Of a DNA stretch of 11,843 nucleotides, positions 1-6,520 are shown piece by piece. Origin of the DNA: Candidatus Solibacter sp. (GTDB lineage: Bacteria; Acidobacteriota; Terriglobia; Bryobacterales; Bryobacteraceae); assembly GCA_017883345.1 (NCBI GenBank), contig JADGNT010000069.1, forward strand, positions 1-11,843, written 5' to 3'. Both the position numbers and the translations under genes were made by a program. The notes beneath the pieces were generated by a model. That model worked only from the letters and a program-made list of their open reading frames with translations, did no database searches and had not been told where the DNA came from. Numbering within the stretch: the first letter of the stretch is position 1; each line of letters opens with the position of its first letter.

Positions 1-1283
1 AGCATGTAGCGGAACCAGTGCTTCTCGAATTTGTATTGCCAGTCCAGGTGCGCTTTGGCGGCCTCGGTGTGGATGCGGTCCGGTCCGGGCACGTCGACCT
101 CCGAGCCCTCCACGAAGCCGGCCGTATCCGGACCCGCCATGTGGCGCACGGTTTCGCGGACGAAATCGGGGTCGCCCCAGCGGAGGATGAACAGGTCGTC
201 GTTGCGCAAGTGCCAGAGCAGGCGGTAGCGGCCGTGCGCCAGCGCCACCCATTTCCGGTCGAGCACATGCGGCTCCGCCGACGAGTACATGTGCTCGCCG
301 TTGAACTTGATATCCAGGTACACGGGGCCGGGATAATTGGCGGATGCCAGCATGGCCGCGAGGGGCTCCGGTTCCGCCTGCCAGTAGCGCAGGATGAACG
401 GCACCGGCCGAGCCACCTGCTTCAGCGCCGCGAAGTAGGTGTCGGCAATCCAGTCCATTTTCTGCTTCGCCGTCATGACGTCCATGCGCTCTCCGGCGGT
501 GGTGCCCAGGCCGGTGAGCATGGGATAGGTGGCGAATAGCTCCTTGATCGCCTCGCGCTGGTAATCGCGGATCTCTGGCGAGTCGAAGCCGGCCGCCGGT
601 ACGTGGTGCTGCTGGGCGAAGGCGCGCGACACATGGATGTTCCATGTGACCAGGTACGTGTCCAGGCCCCGGTCGGCGGCCAGTTGGAACAATTGGCGGA
701 AGAACGCGATGTTGCGGTCGAGTTCGGCCGCCGGCACATCCAGCGCCTCCGGATACTTGGGGACGCGCACCATGCGGCCGTAAGGATGGGCGCTCCAGAA
801 GGTGATGGCGTTGTACCGGTTGCGCGCCGCCATGTCCAGGAACTTCCGCCAGTAATCCATGCTCCAGAACCACTGGTTGTTGGCCAGGTCCTCCTCGGAC
901 AGATAGCCGGTGCCGGGCAACGGAACATTAAACTTGAGGGCGCGGACGGCGAGCGACGGCTGCTCCTCTTTGTCGCGCACCTGGGCGGAGAGTTCCAGTT
1001 GCTCGGCGAAATCGAGCGCCCCGTACATGGCGCCGCGCGCGTCGCCGCCGGTGACCGTATAACCGCCGGTGATCGCGCGGATGCGAAAGGCTTCCGGTTT
1101 CAGATCCTTGGTCACGGAGATCGCGACACGTCCGAGGGAAAGCCCGCCGGCGGCGTTACGAATCGCGGCGGCGCCGAATTCGCTTACCGGACCGGGAACC
1201 TGATTGGTCACTTCAGTCGCGGCAATCGCCGTGAATGCCAGCAGCAAGCACATGCTGCCGGCGACCGGAAAACAACGCCTCAT
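1..1283 (-). CDS. Secreted glycoside hydrolase-like protein, 3' end outside window
   Basis: A minus-strand frame stays open from an ATG at 1283 to the left edge: 427 codons with the C-terminus missing. A good ribosome site (GGAGGT, 6 bases upstream) supports this start. Residues 1-22 form a signal peptide (MRRCFPVAGSMCLLLAFTAIA), so the product is secreted. Residues about 25-115 look like the alpha/beta N-terminal domain found before TIM barrels in GH20, GH67 and GH84 enzymes, with the segment GGYTVTGGDARGAMYGALDF. From about residue 130 the chain looks like a (beta/alpha)8 barrel: MDYWRKFLDMAARNRYNAIT, then DTYLVTWNIHV, GLGTTAGERMD and VYLDIKFNGEHMYSS. The Glu in TAGERM and the Asp/Glu in the last segment are candidate acidic active-site residues. 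A GH67/GH115-like glucuronidase-type enzyme is my best guess, but the exact family is not settled. The frame reads through the window without a stop. It lies downstream of, and in the same direction as, the GH106-like gene. Confidence 0.8.
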   Translation of the reverse strand, partial: MRRCFPVAGSMCLLLAFTAIAATEVTNQVPGPVSEFGAAAIRNAAGGLSLGRVAISVTKDLKPEAFRIRAITGGYTVTGGDARGAMYGALDFAEQLELSAQVRDKEEQPSLAVRALKFNVPLPGTGYLSEEDLANNQWFWSMDYWRKFLDMAARNRYNAITFWSAHPYGRMVRVPKYPEALDVPAAELDRNIAFFRQLFQLAADRGLDTYLVTWNIHVSRAFAQQHHVPAAGFDSPEIRDYQREAIKELFATYPMLTGLGTTAGERMDVMTAKQKMDWIADTYFAALKQVARPVPFILRYWQAEPEPLAAMLASANYPGPVYLDIKFNGEHMYSSAEPHVLDRKWVALAHGRYRLLWHLRNDDLFILRWGDPDFVRETVRHMAGPDTAGFVEGSEVDVPGPDRIHTEAAKAHLDWQYKFEKHWFRYM

Positions 1284-1291
1284 ACGATACC

Positions 1292-1321
1292 TCCAGGGTA
1301 GCTGAATCCAGGGTACCTAAA
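1292..1321. repeat. Two tandem 15-bp direct repeats in a leader region
   Basis: The unit TCCAGGGTAGCTGAA (1292-1306) is followed directly by TCCAGGGTACCTAAA (1307-1321), matching at 13 of 15 positions. On the minus strand the first copy contributes the start of the ribosome-binding site of the secreted hydrolase at 1283. The pair could be a slippage duplication or a repressor half-site pair; the sequence does not distinguish these. Confidence 0.5.
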
Positions 1322-1340
1322 TCCCATGAAGACGATGACG

Positions 1341-1374
1341 TTGACAACTTCCCCCCTTCGGCTATTCTTGAAGT
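1341..1374 (+). promoter_or_regulatory. Sigma-70-type promoter placed for a leaderless antitoxin mRNA
   Basis: A perfect -35 box TTGACA (1341-1346) is followed after 16 bases by TATTCT (1363-1368), which keeps four of six -10 consensus bases. A start about 7 bases downstream of the -10 box falls at 1375, the A of the antitoxin ATG. No Shine-Dalgarno sequence lies at a usable distance before that ATG. The transcript is therefore probably leaderless. The core TTGACAA reads TTGTCAA on the other strand, so a divergent promoter for the gene at 1283 could share it, but I see no good -10 box there. Confidence 0.7.
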
Positions 1375-1671
1375 ATGACGACCATCGTCAAAAACAAAGC
1401 GGAAGTCGTAGTACCGCGGAGTATCCGGCGCCAGGCTGGTATCAAAGCTGGGGATCAGCTCGAATTCAAGGCGTCCGACCGGAGCATTACTATTACAGCC
1501 GTCGAGCCCGTTTACCGTCCGACCAAAGCCGAAGCCGCGGCTATCCGCAAGGGCGAGGCCGAAATTGCACGCGGCGAATTCGTCACTTTAAACGAACTTC
1601 TCAATGACCTGGATACTCGCCGTCGCAAAGGCGGCGCAAAAGCAACTCAGAAGAATTCCCGTCAGAGATAG
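1375..1671 (+). CDS. AbrB/MazE-type (SpoVT-AbrB fold) antitoxin
   Basis: This 98-residue protein begins with a swapped-hairpin AbrB DNA-binding domain: residues 1-45 read MTTIVKNKAEVVVPRSIRRQ, followed by AGIKAGDQLEFKASDRSITI. That matches the family pattern 'strand, VPRSIRRxxGIKxGDxLEF, strand'. The rest is charged and helical (KAEAAAIRKGEAEIARGEFV), ending in a Lys/Arg-rich tail; this half normally wraps the toxin. By family knowledge such proteins neutralise a RelE/ParE-type toxin and repress their own promoter. The partner gene begins inside its 3' end with a 68-base overlap, so the two are translationally linked. The start is set by the promoter at 1341-1368 and the conserved N-terminus. 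Since the toxin gene is broken, this antitoxin is probably an orphan that can still bind DNA. Confidence 0.85.
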   Translation: MTTIVKNKAEVVVPRSIRRQAGIKAGDQLEFKASDRSITITAVEPVYRPTKAEAAAIRKGEAEIARGEFVTLNELLNDLDTRRRKGGAKATQKNSRQR

Positions 1672-1831
1672 GGACAAGATCGCGGCCGCGATCCGAACGA
1701 TGGCCACCGATCCGTTTCAGGGCGACGTCATCAAGCTCGAAGGAGCTGAAAACTGTTACCGCCGATGTGGCGCACGCACTCCTGCGTGCAGCGTCGAGTC
1801 TCACTCGACGCTCTGCGCCCTGGGGCAGTAA
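1604..1831 (+). pseudogene. RelE/ParE-superfamily toxin, 3' half lost to a repeat element
   Basis: The frame begins MTWILAVAKAAQKQLRRIPV and continues RDRDKIAAAIRTMATDPF and GDVIKLEGAENCYRR. This is the standard start of a RelE-type mRNA interferase: a strand, two helices with the 'LRRIP..DRDKI..AI..MA.DPF' pattern, then 'KLEGxxxxYRR'. Family members run to about 85-95 residues and continue with 'RVGDYRIxF', the strands that carry the basic and aromatic active-site residues. Here similarity stops after Arg54 (base 1765). The next codons belong to the palindromic repeat at 1767-1877, so residues 55-75 are translated repeat. The product should lack nuclease activity. It could still fold in part and bind the antitoxin. 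A weak trace of the lost 3' part may lie at 1893-1919 in another frame. Confidence 0.8.
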
Positions 1832-1877
1832 GCGTCGGCAAGAGTGCCGACGCGGCACGCAGGAGTGCGTGCGCCAC
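1767..1877. repeat. 111-bp BIME-like element with 23-bp inverted ends and four hairpins
   Basis: The terminal 23 bases (1767-1789 and 1855-1877) are perfect inverted copies beginning GTGGCGCACGC. Four perfect hairpins follow one another: GCACGCA (1772-1778, loop CTCC), AGCGTCGAGT (1790-1799, loop CTC), GCGTCGGCA (1832-1840, loop AGAG) and GCACGCA (1855-1861, loop GGAG). A weaker imperfect hairpin sits in the centre (1813-1828). The layout resembles two REP units in inverted orientation, the bacterial interspersed mosaic element arrangement that RAYT transposases are known to mobilise. No clear target duplication flanks it. It interrupts the toxin gene and lies just beyond the 3' end of the convergent GH106-like gene, where the stems could also act as a transcript end or mRNA stabiliser. 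Confidence 0.85.
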
Positions 1878-1912
1878 GGTAGCCAGTCAGCGCGCCGCGG
1901 ATACCGCGCAGT

Positions 1913-4900
1913 CTACGTACCTCGTTGGGAAACTACCGTCACCGGGCCGATCAGGCCCGATTCGGCCGGCGTCTGAGAGCCGCCGAACATACCCCCTCCT
2001 CCCCGGCCTCCCTGGGTGCCCGCGGGCGGCGCAGCTAGCACTCTCTTCTCCGGAGGACCCAGCCGGTCGCCTATCTGCCGGTTGGTCCACTGGTTGGTGA
2101 CCTTGATCTCCAACTGGTTCGCTCCCGCCTTCAGCACGCCGCTCGCGTCCAGTTGGTACGGCGCTTTCCACAATATCCCGAGCGCTTTGCCGTTGACCGA
2201 CACTTCGGCGAGGTCCTTCACCATCCCCAGGTCGAGCAGGACTTTCGCTCCGGGCCGGAACCAGCTTGGCGGCGCCTGCACGGACTTGGTGTAGGTGGCA
2301 GTCCCGGAGAAGTATTTCACGCTCGTATCCGGGTTCGCCGTCCACGATTCCAGCTTCGCCAATTGGATCTTCGCCGGCGCTCCGAAGTTGGGCGGAAAAG
2401 TCACAGTCCATGGTCCGCTCAGGGTTGCCACCGTGGTGCTGGCTGGGCGCACAATCGTGCGCGAGGGAGAGGCGGCCGCCCGCCGGAAGACCACGAACAC
2501 GCTCTCGCGTTCCGCCAGATGCAGCGGCACCGTGGTGCGGTCACTAGAGATCGCGTACCCGGCCGGAGAGATCTCTCCCGTGTCGGGATGCCAGAGCTCC
2601 GCCGCCTTGCCGGTCACGCGGAAGCGGGCCTCCAGATCGAGCTCGCGATCCGACCGGTTGGCCGCATAGTAGATGTCGGTATCGCCGGCCCTGCGATGGA
2701 TCCAAGGCATGGTGGCATCTAGCGCCTGGGTGCACTCGAAGTCCCTGGGGACCCGCAGCGTGGCCAGCACCTGCGCCGGCGGCAGGCCCCACACCACGTT
2801 GCCTTTCCCGTAGACCCGTTGGAAGCGGCTGATGCCGTCGAGATCGCCCCACACGCCGGCGGCCAGCGCCTCTAATTCCGTATCGGCATCGGGATACCCG
2901 GCCAGGCTCGGCGTTTTCCGCGGCTTCGGGCCCAACACGGTAGCGCCGCCCGCCACCAAGTCCCGGATTTTGCGCAGCACCGGCAGCGTCATGCGTTCTA
3001 TCGGCGGCAGCACCAGCACGCGGTAGCTCATGCCGTCCGGCAGGGTGAGGCGACCGTCCTCCTTCACCGACATCCGGTGGAGCACCACGTCCGCATTCAC
3101 GTAGTCGTAGTCGTAGCCCTCCGGCGGAGGCGGCTGCAAGCCCTGTCCCCAGATCGGCATCGTCGAGGGTGCGCCTTCCGGCAGCAGATACGCCAGGTCG
3201 GCCACGAAAAGGCCCTGTTGCAGCATGAAGGAGTTGCGCGCCAGGTAGGTCATGAACGGCCGCGCCTGTTCGGCCCACGTGATGTTGCGATGGATGTGCG
3301 TGCCCACCATGATGTTGCCGGGCTTGGTATCGAGCGGCTGGTGCGCCGAGGTGTGGAAGACGATGCGGTTGACGCCTTGCGCAAACCAGTAATCGCCAAT
3401 CTTCTTCAGCGTGTACGGCGCCTCATAACCGCCGCCGGTGAACGACTCCGTGGCCACCAGGTTCTTGCCGTAAACATGCGAGGCCGAAGCCGCGCCGCGA
3501 ACGTCCTGGTAGTACATGAGCTCGGGATGCAGCGCCCGCACCCAGAACTCGCCCATGGGGATGTCCACCTTGCTCTTGTTGAGCAGCGTGTCCTCGGCGA
3601 TTTCGAGCGAGACCCCCGCGGCTTCCGCATAGGTTCCGAGACCCCGCTGCCGCGCCATCTCCGCCATGGTGCCGAAGTGGTTGTCGGCGAACATGTCGGC
3701 GAGGGTGCGCCGGAAGTCCCATAGGAAGCGGTCGCTCGCTTCCGCGCTCTCCACCACCCGGCCGGCCAGGGCCGGAAGGTAGGGCGTCGGGTCGTAGCCG
3801 CGCCGCTGGCGGAACTCGCTCACCATCTCATCGGTCCAGTTCTGCATGCCCGCTTCCCAGCTATCCATGATGATGTACCGCAAGCCCTTGCCAAACAGCG
3901 GCCCCAGGGCCTGGGCGATGGGGTCGGTGTAGCCGCGGAAGTAGGCTTCCATATGTTGGCGGCTCAGCTTGTCGGCTTCGTAGCCGAGACCCGCCGGTGT
4001 GGCGGGGCGGTTCTTGGCCCCGGTTAGGGAGTAGCCCATGCGGAGGATGGTCCACTTGCCGGCCGGCACGTCCCAGTTGAGGCTGCCGTCTTTGGCCATC
4101 TTCGAAGTCAGGTCAAAGACATCGGCGCGCCGGATCGCGGCTGAGGAAGGCACCGCCGGGGTGGGCACGGATTCGTACTCGAACAGGAAGCTGAAACCCG
4201 CCTTTTCCTCCCAACGGTGCACCCGGCCGCCAGAGTGCAGCACGGCCTCCGCGAGGACGTACTCCTTGGCCGGTTGCGCGGAGGCCCCGCTCATCACCGC
4301 CGCGGGCGCCAGGAACGCGCCGGTCAGTTCCACGCGGTAGAATCGCGCGGCTGTCTCGGGAAACGCGAACGTCCGCACCGTGCCGCCGCGGTATAGTTGC
4401 GCGCCGGGCAGCACCGCCAGTGTTTTGAAGTTCACGCCGTCGGCACTGGCCAACACGCGGCCGGCCGGTATGCCGCCGCGGCCGGCGATGGTGATCGCCC
4501 GCGCCTGGAACGGCTGCGCGAACTCGAATTGCACCCACGCGGGGCCGCCGCCTTCCGGGGCGGGAATGGTGACCGTCGAGTTCAGGTCGTCATCCATCAG
4601 CGCGGCTCCGTCGATGGCGGCTGCGTCGATGGCGCCCGCGTTGGTGGTCACTTTCGGTGCGCGGTCGCTCATGCGGGCTTCTTCCGCCGGCGTCCGATAC
4701 GCCACCACGATGCTGTCGCCATAATACGTCGGGTCCGGGGGCGTGCCGGCCCGTCCGCCTCCCGTCCTCAGGTTGCGGATCGGCCCGTTATTGGAAGGCG
4801 GCTGCGGCAGCTTCCCGGCATAATTCAGCGGTCCAACGACCGCGGTCTCGCTCCACACGAGTTTCTTCATGGCCTGTTCGGGTTTGACCCACGGTCCGCC

Positions 4901-5281
4901 CGTCTCGCTCCAACCGGCGGAGCTGAAGATCGTCATCTCGAGGCCCAACCGGTCCGCCTCGGACGCCGCGTGGCGGACGGCATCCAGCCACTCGGGGCTG
5001 CCGAACAGAATCTTCTTCTCCACCGTCTGGCCGCTGCCCGAGGCGACGTCGGCCAACTGCATGCCGCCGATGCCAGAGCGCTTCATCCACTCCAGGTCCT
5101 TGCCGATCCCTTCCTTGGTGATGTTGCCATTGGTCCAGTGCCACCAGGTACGTGGCTTGGCCGAATCCGGCGGGTTCTTGAAACCTTGCTCGAGAGCGTC
5201 GCCCGGGTCCTGCGCCCCCACCAGGGCCAACAGCCCGGTGGCGGCCACCGCCATGGGGCCGTAAACACGAAACGGCTTCAA
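1913..5281 (-). CDS. Secreted GH106-like glycosidase (alpha-L-rhamnosidase-type)
   Basis: This 1122-residue protein starts at a TTG (5281) four bases after the strong ribosome site GAGGAGG (5286-5292), which makes the rare start convincing. Residues 1-23 are a signal peptide ending LVGA. Residues 35-85 hold the family signature FKNPPDSAKPRTWWHWTNGN, then DLEWMKRSGIGGMQLADV. A galactose-binding-like insert (about 225-350) interrupts the barrel. Conserved acidic sites follow: MDSWEAG (Asp473, Glu476), TYAEAAG (Glu553) and VATESFTGGG (Glu612), all plausible catalytic or metal residues. The C-terminus (about 940-1090) is a jelly-roll with EVSVNGKALGILWKAPYQLD and NQLEIKVTNQWTNRQIGDR, typical of this family. 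A glycine-rich stretch GGRGGGGMFGG follows. Known GH106 enzymes cleave alpha-L-rhamnosides in pectin-type glycans; the exact substrate here is inferred. It is the last gene of the tight minus-strand cluster. Confidence 0.9.
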   Translation of the reverse strand: MKPFRVYGPMAVAATGLLALVGAQDPGDALEQGFKNPPDSAKPRTWWHWTNGNITKEGIGKDLEWMKRSGIGGMQLADVASGSGQTVEKKILFGSPEWLDAVRHAASEADRLGLEMTIFSSAGWSETGGPWVKPEQAMKKLVWSETAVVGPLNYAGKLPQPPSNNGPIRNLRTGGGRAGTPPDPTYYGDSIVVAYRTPAEEARMSDRAPKVTTNAGAIDAAAIDGAALMDDDLNSTVTIPAPEGGGPAWVQFEFAQPFQARAITIAGRGGIPAGRVLASADGVNFKTLAVLPGAQLYRGGTVRTFAFPETAARFYRVELTGAFLAPAAVMSGASAQPAKEYVLAEAVLHSGGRVHRWEEKAGFSFLFEYESVPTPAVPSSAAIRRADVFDLTSKMAKDGSLNWDVPAGKWTILRMGYSLTGAKNRPATPAGLGYEADKLSRQHMEAYFRGYTDPIAQALGPLFGKGLRYIIMDSWEAGMQNWTDEMVSEFRQRRGYDPTPYLPALAGRVVESAEASDRFLWDFRRTLADMFADNHFGTMAEMARQRGLGTYAEAAGVSLEIAEDTLLNKSKVDIPMGEFWVRALHPELMYYQDVRGAASASHVYGKNLVATESFTGGGYEAPYTLKKIGDYWFAQGVNRIVFHTSAHQPLDTKPGNIMVGTHIHRNITWAEQARPFMTYLARNSFMLQQGLFVADLAYLLPEGAPSTMPIWGQGLQPPPPEGYDYDYVNADVVLHRMSVKEDGRLTLPDGMSYRVLVLPPIERMTLPVLRKIRDLVAGGATVLGPKPRKTPSLAGYPDADTELEALAAGVWGDLDGISRFQRVYGKGNVVWGLPPAQVLATLRVPRDFECTQALDATMPWIHRRAGDTDIYYAANRSDRELDLEARFRVTGKAAELWHPDTGEISPAGYAISSDRTTVPLHLAERESVFVVFRRAAASPSRTIVRPASTTVATLSGPWTVTFPPNFGAPAKIQLAKLESWTANPDTSVKYFSGTATYTKSVQAPPSWFRPGAKVLLDLGMVKDLAEVSVNGKALGILWKAPYQLDASGVLKAGANQLEIKVTNQWTNRQIGDRLGPPEKRVLAAPPAGTQGGRGGGGMFGGSQTPAESGLIGPVTVVSQRGT

Positions 5282-5305
5282 GCAACCTCCTCTCGGGGTC
5301 AGCCT

Positions 5306-5392
5306 GCAAACGCTCCCTAACGGTCGCGGCTCTGTAACTCACGCTGAATCGGCACGACCGTAACGGAGCCGCGACCGTTAGGGAGCGTTTGC
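5306..5392. repeat. 87-bp MITE-like palindrome with 11-bp flanking direct repeat
   Basis: Bases 5306-5332 and 5366-5392 are perfect 27-bp inverted copies beginning GCAAACGCTCCCTAACGG. The right half contains the unit CGACCGTAACGGAGC (5355-5369) and again CGACCGTTAGGGAGC (5372-5386), 13 of 15 matching; the left arm holds the same unit inverted. Immediately outside lie GGGGTCAGCCT (5295-5305) and GGGGTCAACCT (5393-5403), a 10-of-11 direct repeat that looks like a target-site duplication. The TGA stop of the upstream reductase lies inside the right copy. Removing the element and one copy restores a spacing of about 17 bases between that stop and the GH106-like start. The long stem should fold in the mRNA and could lower expression of the downstream gene. 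Confidence 0.85.
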
Positions 5393-5396
5393 GGGG

Positions 5397-6464
5397 TCAA
5401 CCTCTACTGACAAATTTGAAGAACATCGCCTGCTTGGAAACCGGCTCGGCCCGGGCGGCTAGCGTGGTCATCTGATGCGCGCTGAGCGGCGTGAAATCAC
5501 GCGCCAGTTGCACGTTCTCTTCCAGTTGTTTGATGGAATCGCAGCCGACGATCACCGTGCTGACCGGTAGCGTTAGAGCGTAGTACATGGCCTCGCGCAT
5601 CTCTAGCGGTCCCGGCGTAGTGGCGATCACCGCGCCTTCCCACGAGGTTTTCTGGCGCTCTAGCGGTGGCGGAGTCCAACTCGACAACAGCCGGCCGCGC
5701 GCCGGGATCTTCATCCCGATAATCCCCATCCGCTTCTCCACAGCCAGAGGCAGCAGCGTGTCCATAAAACTGAATTGGTGTCGATCCGCCGCGTTCAAGG
5801 CCATCAGGATGGCATCGAACGGAAACCGGCGTATGCCTTCGGCCAGCGCTTCCGGCCGGTAATGGCCGGTGATGCCCAAATGCCGGACGATCTTCTGCTC
5901 GTGCGCCTGCCGCAGTGCTTCCATGGCGCCGCCCTTGGCGAAAACCGCCTCCACGTCCTCGGCCAGGCCGATATCGTGCAATTGCCAGAGGTCCAGATGG
6001 TCCGTTTGCAGCAGCTTGAGCGACTCCTCCAGCATGCGCAGCGACCCATCGCGCGTCCGCTCTTTGGTCTTGCTGGCCAGAAAGGCCTCTGCCCGGCGCC
6101 GCCGCATGACCTCGCCGACATAGCGTTCGCTCCAGCGCCGCGGCCCGCCGTAGATCGAAGAAGTATCAATGTAGTTGACTCCCAGATCGAGCGCCCGCTC
6201 CACGATGGGCACGGCAATTGCCTGGTTATCGGGACGCTCCAGTGCGCCTTGGCCACCCAGGCTGAAAATTCCCACCTTATAGCCTGTTTGCCCCAAATTA
6301 CGGGTCGGCAGGGCCGGCGCCGTTGGGGAGTTCTGAGCGTGTGCCGGCACTCCGCTGGTTTGTTGGGCGCTGGCGGCACGCCCCAAAAGTCCGGCGGCGG
6401 CCGAACCGCCAACCTTTAGAAAGGCGCGCCGGCCTGCATTCTTGTCCTGACCGAGTTTTTTCAT
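5397..6464 (-). CDS. Tat-exported aldo/keto reductase
   Basis: This 355-residue protein opens with a twin-arginine signal (GRRAFLKVGG, residues 11-20) and the hydrophobic AAAGLLGRAASA, so it should be exported folded. The mature part is an aldo/keto reductase barrel. It has the full catalytic tetrad: Asp100 and Tyr105 (NYIDTSSIYGG), Lys132 (FLASKTKER) and His163 (LWQLHDIG). The C-terminal STVIVGCDSIKQLEENVQLA matches the nicotinamide-cofactor phosphate-binding region of the family. Family members interconvert aldehydes or ketones and alcohols, often sugars, using NADP(H). The start ATG has AGGAAG eight bases upstream. It lies 56 bases after the preceding reductase and was probably about 17 bases before the GH106-like gene until the repeat at 5306-5392 inserted. 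The two reductases are clearly distinct in sequence, so this is not a recent duplicate. Confidence 0.9.
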   Translation of the reverse strand: MKKLGQDKNAGRRAFLKVGGSAAAGLLGRAASAQQTSGVPAHAQNSPTAPALPTRNLGQTGYKVGIFSLGGQGALERPDNQAIAVPIVERALDLGVNYIDTSSIYGGPRRWSERYVGEVMRRRRAEAFLASKTKERTRDGSLRMLEESLKLLQTDHLDLWQLHDIGLAEDVEAVFAKGGAMEALRQAHEQKIVRHLGITGHYRPEALAEGIRRFPFDAILMALNAADRHQFSFMDTLLPLAVEKRMGIIGMKIPARGRLLSSWTPPPLERQKTSWEGAVIATTPGPLEMREAMYYALTLPVSTVIVGCDSIKQLEENVQLARDFTPLSAHQMTTLAARAEPVSKQAMFFKFVSRG

Positions 6465-6520
6465 TTTAATCTTCCTTTCCTGCCCTCAATCGAGTAAATC
6501 ATGCAACGGTGGATCTTGTC

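Noticed and set aside
1767..1877. CRISPR-like repeats
   Set aside because: The repeats are inverted hairpins with no regular spacers and no cas genes nearby.
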